Source: Desulfosporosinus sp. HMP52 (GTDB lineage Bacteria > Bacillota > Desulfitobacteriia > Desulfitobacteriales > Desulfitobacteriaceae). From it: DNA of 43,118 bases. This document shows positions 8,252 to 16,500 of this stretch, one piece after another. Position numbers and translations under genes: made by a program. The DNA lies in the NCBI RefSeq assembly GCF_000765145.1, contig NZ_JMGA01000049.1, positions 1 through 43,118 on the forward strand. Reading direction: 5' to 3'. The notes beneath the pieces were generated by a model that worked only from the letters and a program-made list of their open reading frames with translations, did not search any database and was not told the origin of the DNA. The stretch's first letter is position 1. Each line of letters opens with the position of its first letter.

Positions 8252-8818
8252 TTGAAGGATATTAATCTGATTTTAAAGACTCAGCAACAGAAGAGGGAAC
8301 GACAAAACTCCGGAATGAGTCGAAAATTCGGAATAGCTATTATAGCTGTTTTAGTATTAGGGTTGTTTGGTTATGGGATTCTAACCTTTCTTCATACCCG
8401 TTTGGAAAAAAAAGAGTTGGCAATTGAACAGAAAATAGCGGAAGCAGCTCCAGTCATTGAGTTAAAGAAAAAAAGCTCTGCCAAACAAGAAAAAATCAAC
8501 AAACTCTCTGGAATGGTAGATTTAGTAGCTTCTCAGTCTAAAATTAATACAAGAATATTCGAGGGCATTTCCAGCGTTATGCCAGAGAATGTTTTTATTG
8601 TCAACTACGCTATTAGTCAAACTGGAGAATTAAATATGATGGGGAAAGCAAAAGATGTGGATAGTATCGCGTTTTTCGTTCACGAACTGAAGGGAAATGG
8701 CTTGTTTAGTGATGTTTATCTAAGTAATGTGAGTAATTCCACCAATAAAAACGCTCAAACAAATCAGCTTGGTGTTACAGAGTTTAATTTCTCAATTCTT
8801 TTGACTTTGAAAAAGTGA
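8252..8818 (+). CDS. pilN: Type IV pilus assembly protein PilN (system 1)
   Basis: This 188-residue bitopic protein has a short cytoplasmic N-terminus starting KDINLILKTQQQKRE, the PilM-binding INLL-type motif. One membrane segment follows near 28-47, then a coiled coil and a small ferredoxin-like domain (VFIVNYAISQTGELNMMGKA). It starts at TTG 8252 after GAGGGAGGA; no ATG or GTG fits better. It is expected to pair with PilO outside the membrane and with PilM inside. Confidence 0.9.
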   Translation: MKDINLILKTQQQKRERQNSGMSRKFGIAIIAVLVLGLFGYGILTFLHTRLEKKELAIEQKIAEAAPVIELKKKSSAKQEKINKLSGMVDLVASQSKINTRIFEGISSVMPENVFIVNYAISQTGELNMMGKAKDVDSIAFFVHELKGNGLFSDVYLSNVSNSTNKNAQTNQLGVTEFNFSILLTLKK

Positions 8819-8827
8819 GGAAAAGCT

Positions 8828-10189
8828 ATGAAGTTTAATATCGATTTATCTAAATTTAAGAATCTTGGTTTTAAACTCGAGTCCAAAAAGCCTTCTAAAA
8901 AGACTATGTCGAGATTCTTACAAAAGGTTAACATTAAACGTTCGAGATCATCCTCACTTAGTCTTTCCAAGAAAGATTTTATTCTATTATCGGCTTTACT
9001 TGTAGGATTGGAAGGATATGGCTTGTACAATCTGCTTATAAGTCCTACATGGCAGGATTATACCAAGTTTAAGATTAGTTATGAGGCTAAGCAGTTAATT
9101 GCTGCAAATTTTGAAAAGGATATGGGCCAAAAAGATCAGTATCTTGAAAATCTAAAACTATTGGATTATAAATATGGCACCTTAACTAAAGTTATCCCTT
9201 ATGAAATCCCTCAAGAGGAAATTGTACTGGTACTTAATAAATTGGCTAAGGAAAGAGAACTGGAGATAAACGGACTCTCTCTAAGCACTATTTCGTATGT
9301 CAGCAAAAAGGATTATGAGGCCGGAAAAACTTCCTCTGAACCACAGGATGAAAAAAAAGTCGTTACAACAACGAGTGTTGCTGGTGATGTTCAAAATGGT
9401 GGTCAAGGAACTGCGTCCGCTGGTTCTGATGATAAAAAAATCTCAGCCAAACCAAATCTATCGGCGGATATGGTTATCTTGGAAGATGTCGATATTGCCT
9501 TCTCAGGAAGTTATGGATCTTTATATAATTTCATCAGTGATTTGGAAAAGAGCGAACAGAAGATAATTGTTAAGGAGATAAGTACTGCCAGAGGAGAAGG
9601 AAATGTTTTGAAAGGATCTCTTAAGCTTCAGTATGTAGGATACGTAACTCCTGAGGATGAAAGCACTTATACAATGGACACCCCTGAAACGGAGGGTAAG
9701 GCTAATCCCTTCCTGCCTTATTCAGGTTTTTTAGATAAAGTTACTGATCCGACGGTAGTAGTTCAAGGCCCTGAGCCAATAAAATCATACGCTCCGAATT
9801 TCTATCTCTTACTCAATACCTTCGACGACAATGCACCTAAAGTTATTATGGGGGACTATTCTCGCAACGGCACAGAACTCTACAGTAACAGCAATGATGT
9901 GATTAAGGGCAAACTTGCGGTCAGCGGAAGTCCGGAGAACCTGACTTATTCCTATTCTTTGGGCGGTCGTGCTGAAAACAAAAACGCTTCAATCGCGATA
10001 GATGAAGGCAAGCTTCGCTTGGAGGTTATATCCCAGCCCCGCAAAGGAGAACAGGATAAGGTGGGGCTAACCCTGGATGTGGAAAACAAGACCGACTATC
10101 CTTTAGAGATTAAGGTTATTAATGATGATCTCCAGGTTCCCCGCTTTAAGCTGGGAACTCAAGCCGGTAGTGTAACGATAAGTAGGTGA
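8828..10189 (+). CDS. pilO: Enlarged PilO-like protein with extra C-terminal domain
   Basis: The order M-N-O, a membrane segment near residues 54-75 after a basic cytoplasmic tail, a coiled-coil region and a ferredoxin-like domain (residues about 120-275) identify PilO. At 453 residues it is about twice the usual size. A Gly/Ser/Asp-rich linker near 188-212 interrupts the PilO domain. After residue about 280 comes a linker with NPFLPY and then a beta-rich domain of about 150 residues. The NPF-type motif recalls the linker of PilP lipoproteins, but there is no lipobox and no secretin for PilP to contact, so a PilO-PilP fusion is only a guess. The gene begins 9 bases after pilN. Confidence 0.85.
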   Translation: MKFNIDLSKFKNLGFKLESKKPSKKTMSRFLQKVNIKRSRSSSLSLSKKDFILLSALLVGLEGYGLYNLLISPTWQDYTKFKISYEAKQLIAANFEKDMGQKDQYLENLKLLDYKYGTLTKVIPYEIPQEEIVLVLNKLAKERELEINGLSLSTISYVSKKDYEAGKTSSEPQDEKKVVTTTSVAGDVQNGGQGTASAGSDDKKISAKPNLSADMVILEDVDIAFSGSYGSLYNFISDLEKSEQKIIVKEISTARGEGNVLKGSLKLQYVGYVTPEDESTYTMDTPETEGKANPFLPYSGFLDKVTDPTVVVQGPEPIKSYAPNFYLLLNTFDDNAPKVIMGDYSRNGTELYSNSNDVIKGKLAVSGSPENLTYSYSLGGRAENKNASIAIDEGKLRLEVISQPRKGEQDKVGLTLDVENKTDYPLEIKVINDDLQVPRFKLGTQAGSVTISR

Positions 10190-10193
10190 TTTG

Positions 10194-10961
10194 TTGTTCA
10201 GCAAGGAAGATAAAGGATTTACACTTGTTGAAGTGATAGTCGCCTTGGCTGTGGTGGCGATTGTTTCAACTTCTCTTTTCCGTTTGTTTATAACAACGAG
10301 TTATGTCAATCGAGAAGCTGAGCTTACGGATTTGGCCCATACCATTGCTGTTGGGCAAGCTGAAAGCTTTAAATCTAATCCCGAAGCCTATCCCACAGAA
10401 GTTAGGTACTTCAATAAGAACGGCGCTTGGCTGCCTGCTCCTGAATCTGGAGAGATTCCCACAGGGTCTGTCATCAAAACAGAAAGTACAGTTACCAAGC
10501 CTCTGAATACGTCTGGAAATAGCACCGGCTATTTCCCCAACTTTGTTGGGACCATCGATCTTGGTCCCTATGCAGATTGGGATATTGAGATCACTCCTGC
10601 TGGGGTAATATACTGCGGTAAGCATAAGACCACCTTAGAACTGCTGGCAGAACAGGAAGGTTCAAGGATAAAAAACAACATCCTGCCTATTAAAGTAGAG
10701 TATAGCACTGGCGGCGTAAACTTGCGGGAAATTCATGTAACCAATAACTCAAATCTGGAAACAGCTATTTACTTTTTTAAAAAGGAATCTGGCCAAAGCA
10801 TTGACTTTAATCCCGTATCCGGACAATTGAGTATCACTGATATCGACCCCACCAGTTCGGCTACTGCCAAATATAACCTGAATTTAGAGGTCTCAAAATT
10901 AGTGAAAAACGTGAGCTATTATATGTTCACTTTTTCTGCAGATGAGTATGTGTATCATTAG
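10194..10961 (+). CDS. PilV/GspI-like minor prepilin (system 1)
   Basis: This 255-residue prepilin has leader MFSKEDKG, cleavage before Phe, Glu5 (FTLVE) and a VIVALAVVAIVSTSLFRLF helix typical of PilV/GspI proteins. Two TTG codons stand at 10191 and 10194. I prefer 10194 because the AGGTG binding site at 10184-10188 is too close to 10191. The body is longer than usual for PilV and beta-rich. It sits directly before the PilX-like gene, the order expected for a V/X-type tip complex. Confidence 0.85.
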   Translation: MFSKEDKGFTLVEVIVALAVVAIVSTSLFRLFITTSYVNREAELTDLAHTIAVGQAESFKSNPEAYPTEVRYFNKNGAWLPAPESGEIPTGSVIKTESTVTKPLNTSGNSTGYFPNFVGTIDLGPYADWDIEITPAGVIYCGKHKTTLELLAEQEGSRIKNNILPIKVEYSTGGVNLREIHVTNNSNLETAIYFFKKESGQSIDFNPVSGQLSITDIDPTSSATAKYNLNLEVSKLVKNVSYYMFTFSADEYVYH

Positions 10962-10984
10962 TTCGAGAGATGAAGGAGCAGATT

Positions 10985-13462
10985 ATGCGCTTTTGGACAC
11001 GTCAACATCTAAAAAGTGAAAAGGGAAATGCCCTGCTTATGGCCCTTTCCATCATTATGATCCTAACAGCCTTTGGGACGGCTTCGTTGATGACAAGCGT
11101 AGCCAATATCCAGATGAGTACGAAATACCGGAATTGGTCAAAAGACTATTATGTTCTGGACAAGAACGTGGAGGCTAAAGTCGATCGTTTAAACTCATTA
11201 CTGCAGGACGCTGAAAGCAAGGCACAAGCTTATATGTCCGGCCAGTATTATCTGTATCCGGATACGGCCCCTCTTCCGGAAGATTTGGAAGTTCCTCAGT
11301 CTGCCCAGGAGTATCTTAATGGGAAATGGACGGATATCTCAGCCGATATAGACGGCAAGGAGGATCTGAGTCAGCCGAATAATCAGGCCAAACTGAAATC
11401 CTTCATGAATGATACCGTAAAGAGGTTGTATTACTACTATGCCTCCCAGCGCCTGTTCAAAAGCGGGTATACGCAAGTCGTCTATTTAAACGATCCTAAT
11501 CCCGGTAACTATCAGTCAGCGCTTTTTTCAGATGGGGACGGAGGTACAGAAGTGCTGGATGAAGGCAATCTTGTGGTCGCCTTTAATTCGGCGACGGCTT
11601 ATGACACAATAGGTGCCCTTAATCCCGGCGATTATAAGGGCAAAAAGGTTTCGGTTAAAGTGGATGTGCGTTTCCCGGCCTATGAGGTGCAAGAACAAAC
11701 AAAATCCATCCCTTACCAAGGCAATCCGGTTTGGGCCAATGCGATTACAGCCGGGGGAAATATCGGCTTTGAAGGATCTGCCTCGAAACTGGTTATTAAC
11801 GGAGACATCTTTGCCGCGGATCGTAGTGAAAGTCTTCCCATTAGGGATGATGTGGTTACAGATAAGGGGATATACAGCCGAGGTGCAGAGGTTAATATTA
11901 ACGGAAATGTCTACTCAAAAGGAAATCTTCATGTCATTGACAGTAATTCTAAAATTTATGTTAATAACTATCCATCAACGATGAAAGACACAATGAACAC
12001 TATGAAGAATAATATTTTCTCCGAAAACGGTCCTTATCCTAACCTGTTTTTTGACTTAGCAGCTGCCGGCAGTATATCCTCAGGACAGGTTACAGATTAT
12101 ATTGAAGGGCATTTGCTTGCGGGCAGCAAATCCATTCCCTTGGTTTATCAAGACGGAGCAGGCGGGAATGTCTACTGCAACAGTCTTGTTGTTGAGGAGC
12201 ACTATCCCAATCAAGAAGATCAAGCGATATCAAATGGAGAGATAAATGTGGATGGCAATGTAACGACCTATAATGATATCCGTATGGACGGACTAAATTC
12301 CACAATCACCGTGGCAAAAAATGTTATAGGTGTGAATTCTACACCGGACGCTGCAGGAAATCCTAATGCCAGCAGTTCAATAATTAATAATACTCCTCTG
12401 AAATCAACTGGGGGTACTGAAAGTACAATCACTTTGAAGGGGAATTTTATTATCCCAGGCACAGCCTTTGCAAAGTACAATGGATCAAAGAAGGCGGGAA
12501 AAGAATTCTTTACTTGGAGTGATGATATCTATTATCAGACGGGTGAAAGCATCAGTGCCAGTAATACGGATATTTTTAGTGCTTATATGGCAGCTATAAT
12601 TAATCCTCTTGAAGGCTATAACTATTATTACGACCAGTACACAGAAAACCCTAAGCCTGATCCCTATGATGAAACCAAAATTCACTCCTATTACTTCATG
12701 AGAGGGGAAGATGAAGGTCAGTCCGGCTCAGATATTTTGGAGCCGAAAATTAAGCAGTTGGTGGATTTTCTGAAAGGCAAGAATGTAGTATCAAATATTT
12801 TAGTAACCTCTCCTATTGATGGATACTCCCTGGGAACTGCACTCATACATCAAGCGGATCCAACCACTGGAAGTGCTCCTTACTTAACGGTGTACGATCC
12901 ATACGATACCTACGCAAATTATATCGATAATCAAAATGCCTATGGGAAATATAAAAGATGCCTGGCCTCTATATTCGAGGCCAAGACCCAAAAATTGGGT
13001 ACCACAGAAGCATTGGATCCCGAGGATATCTTTGAAGGGGTTTTTGTGGATAAAAGTGCTTTGGATTCAGAGGAAGGGGTGTATAGAAGCCCCACCGCTA
13101 CGCCTAATGCCTTTGTCTACAGTCAGGCGGCCTCTACCACACTGGACCTAAGTGATGGCGATAAAAGTGGAATCATCTATTGTGAAGGAAATCTGAACAT
13201 TACAGGGAGCGGAAAATTTAACGGCACCATTATCTGTGAAGGTAATGTTATGGTGTCTGGAAGTTCCACAGTAACTTATAACGAAGATGTCATAAAGGCG
13301 ACCTTACAGTCTTATTCCGTCATTAGGGACTTTTTTGCACCAGGAAACAGGGGGGAATTACCCGCCTATTATGTTCAATATACAGCTCCAGCCTATGATG
13401 GAGCAGTGAGAAAAGATGTTATACGCTACAAAATTTTAGAATGGAAGGAGCAACACCAATAG
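10985..13462 (+). CDS. Giant PilX/GspK-like pilin with beta-helix-like body
   Basis: This 825-residue protein has an N-terminal pilin-like segment (SEKG, then NALLMALSIIMILTAFGTA). It has no Glu5, as in GspK/PilX proteins that cap a pseudopilus. Four stretches (about 251-317, 414-450, 478-492 and 730-770) carry short strand repeats such as INGDIFA, INGNVYSKGN, VDGNVTT and IICEGNVMVSG, like bactofilins or right-handed beta-helices. ATG 10985 is chosen over ATG 10970 because AAGGAG at 10973-10978 sits inside the longer version, 6 bases before 10985. Known PilX proteins are about 150-200 residues, so most of this protein is an extra extracellular domain. Exact fold and function are not known to me. 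Confidence 0.8.
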   Translation: MRFWTRQHLKSEKGNALLMALSIIMILTAFGTASLMTSVANIQMSTKYRNWSKDYYVLDKNVEAKVDRLNSLLQDAESKAQAYMSGQYYLYPDTAPLPEDLEVPQSAQEYLNGKWTDISADIDGKEDLSQPNNQAKLKSFMNDTVKRLYYYYASQRLFKSGYTQVVYLNDPNPGNYQSALFSDGDGGTEVLDEGNLVVAFNSATAYDTIGALNPGDYKGKKVSVKVDVRFPAYEVQEQTKSIPYQGNPVWANAITAGGNIGFEGSASKLVINGDIFAADRSESLPIRDDVVTDKGIYSRGAEVNINGNVYSKGNLHVIDSNSKIYVNNYPSTMKDTMNTMKNNIFSENGPYPNLFFDLAAAGSISSGQVTDYIEGHLLAGSKSIPLVYQDGAGGNVYCNSLVVEEHYPNQEDQAISNGEINVDGNVTTYNDIRMDGLNSTITVAKNVIGVNSTPDAAGNPNASSSIINNTPLKSTGGTESTITLKGNFIIPGTAFAKYNGSKKAGKEFFTWSDDIYYQTGESISASNTDIFSAYMAAIINPLEGYNYYYDQYTENPKPDPYDETKIHSYYFMRGEDEGQSGSDILEPKIKQLVDFLKGKNVVSNILVTSPIDGYSLGTALIHQADPTTGSAPYLTVYDPYDTYANYIDNQNAYGKYKRCLASIFEAKTQKLGTTEALDPEDIFEGVFVDKSALDSEEGVYRSPTATPNAFVYSQAASTTLDLSDGDKSGIIYCEGNLNITGSGKFNGTIICEGNVMVSGSSTVTYNEDVIKATLQSYSVIRDFFAPGNRGELPAYYVQYTAPAYDGAVRKDVIRYKILEWKEQHQ

Positions 13463-13568
13463 CTTTTATGGTAAAATTGGTATTATATAGAGTTTGTAAA
13501 GATTATTAAGCAAAATAGCGGTAAAGACAGGAGAAAATTTTCTCATTTTGGAAGGGAGGTTTTATCTT

Positions 13569-16500
13569 ATGAGTAAGTCATTTTTTCAAGGGACAGCCAG
13601 ACTTCAGAAAAGCAAAGTATTAAAAATTGTAAGTATTCTTTTGTTTATTATGCTTATTGCCACATCCTTTCCCCTCCAAACACGAGCAACTGAGACTGCC
13701 ATCCCGATAGTTGTTGAGCTTAATCAATTTGATTCAACTAATGTGGCTGGGGACAATGGTACGACACTATTGTGGTCGAGGGGGAATGCGTCGGTTACTT
13801 CAGCAGGTGTATTGCGTGTTGCGCCGGGCACTGGTAATCAGAAGGGGGTAGTAGTCAGGCGCAATAAAGTAAAGCTTACCGGCGGTTTTAGTACATATTT
13901 TGTCATGAATATGAATAACGGATCAACACCTCCAGCAGATGGCCTGGCCTTTGTTATTCAAAGTAACTCGGAACCGATGGTGGGAAACTATGGTGCAGGA
14001 TTAGGTTTCCAAAGCGTTCCTAATTCCCTGGGAGTAGAGTTTGATATTTGGAAAAATACTGGACTTGATAGCTCAACAAGTAAGACCTATTATGATCAAA
14101 ATGACAACCATGTGGCGATTGTTAAAAATGGAGACAATACCCACGCTGTTGCCAATAACGATGTGATTGATTCGAATCCAGGCGATCTTTATGGAAATGG
14201 TGATATTAATGTCTGGATTGACTACGATGGAACCAATTTGAAAGCAACCTATGGAAAGTCTGCCACAAGAAGCTCAAACTCTAACCGCACGATTTCCAAA
14301 AATGTCGGCAGTAATATACAGAATCAAGATGTTTATGTGGGTTTTTCTGGATCAACAGGTGACTATAGCGCAAATATAGATATCAAGAAGTGGTATTTCA
14401 GTGACACCTATGTTAGTTCCGGGCTGGACCCAGACCCAGGAACCTATACCCAGGGAGCAAATAGTGTTGGAATTACCTTGATTCCAGGATCAACGAATCC
14501 CACCTCGGCAAATTTTCGAGTCAAGGATGAGAATAATAGAGATATGTACAATCAGAACGTGGCGGTATATCTCGATAATAGTGCCAGTCCAGTTGCTACT
14601 ATCAATACTGGGACAAACGGTAGCAAGGCGACCTATAACATAGGAGCATTGTCAGAAGGCAGTCACTCAATTAAAGGGGTTGCAGCTAACGGCGGAGCTT
14701 CAAATTCCGTGACTTTCAGCGTCCTTAAGCCCAGCATCAGCCCAACAACACTAACCTTTGATAAAAATAGCACAAATGTTAACTACGGTGATAAAGCCGT
14801 AGACATGACCTTATATGGCGAGACCTTAAGCAGTGTGAAGAACGGCAGTACAACCTTGACCGCCGGTTCAAATTATACAGTCAGCGGAAGCAAGGTTACT
14901 CTTAAAAAAGAATATTTTGCTGCCCAGTCTATGGGAACCACTAACTTGACCTTTAACTTCAGCGACGGCAGCAGCAAGAACCTGACTGTCACCGTCTGCG
15001 ACAGCACGCCTCCAACAGGTTTAACAGCTACGGGAATAACTCAAACCTCTGTGACTCTTAATTGGACAGCAACCCCGGGAGCCACATCCTACAAGGTTTA
15101 CAAGGGTGGAACTCAATGTGCAAGCCCCACAACAAACTCAGCATTAATCCCCGGTTTAACAGCAGCAACACTTTATTCCTTTACCGTATCTGCAGTTAAT
15201 GCGGGAGGAGAAACTGCTCAGTCCGCAGCCTTGCCTGTAACAACACTACCTGACATGGCTCCTGCTGTCCTAAAAGTCCTGGAAGTACAGCCGGGAACAA
15301 CCTATGACCTGCCGACTCTCTTATCAGAAACTTTTCCCAATAGTACGATTTTAATTACCACCATGTCTATGGCAGAATTCATAAGTAAAGTCGATGAAAT
15401 TAATGGGCAATACGATATTGTCTATGTGGGTAACAACACCTCCGGAGGTGCTCAGTACAGTTCATTGGGCAAAGCCGCAAGTTATCTTCCTATCTGTGAA
15501 ACCCCAACGAGAAATGGGTCAGGCAGCAATTCCATGGAATACTATAGTGAAAATGACATTACAAACCGTAGAGCAGATACTTTGAAGGATTTCATCACTT
15601 CAAAACAGCTTACCATCTTTGATAAAAGTATTTTTGATTTGGGGATAACCTACAAGCTCTATAATAATTTTTCTCCACTGATTAATACGTATAACTTTGT
15701 TTCTGTGGATACCAGCAGAAACAAAAGTGCAAATCTGAAAACAGCATTGTCCGGCTACGGCAGCGCAGCCAAACGCCCCATCCTTACCTTAACCAATCAG
15801 CCTGATCAATATGATGGAAGCGATGCCAGTTACTCTAATGAAGGGTATTTAGGTTATGCCTATGACATTAGCAATTTAAACAATTCCCCAATGCAGGTCA
15901 ATTTGTATATTGACCTTAATGGGGATGGTATCTTTTCAACTTCCGAGATTGTGACTCAAAAGGATTATACCGGCGCAAAAGTCTCAAGCAGCATCAATTA
16001 TCCCGCTTATGGCTTTGTAGGTTTACAACCCTGGAAACTGGAAATTACTAATAAATCTACAGGGGCCAAGACCTTTCAGGTCGGCACCACGGCTTTCAAA
16101 GCAGCGAACAGCGGGGGAGAGCTGAAAGTACGGGTTTTGCAGCTGCTGCCTAGCGGAAATACCTTTTCTGTTTACAGCTTAAGTAATATTAAAGATCCCA
16201 GTACTAATAAATATGTCAACTTATTGTATAAAGATAAGGTATACAATATTGAAGTAACAGAGATGAGTGTGGCAAACTTTAATTCTGCCTATGCTAATTT
16301 AAATGCCGGAGAAATTCCCAAACCGGTTTCAGCGAAAGTAAATGGAGTTATTAAAAATGCTCCCACAGTATTAAATGGTAATTATGACATGGCAATATTG
16401 GGGTTCAATGACAGCTATGGCGGAAGCGACCTTAATGATAAGGCCATCAGTGCTTTGCAGAGTTTCATTGATACTAACCAAAGCGTTATGTTTACCCATG

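Noticed and set aside
13548-13568. TTG start for the giant lectin protein
   Set aside because: It would place GAAGGGAGG inside the coding region; ATG 13569 gives a normal signal peptide.
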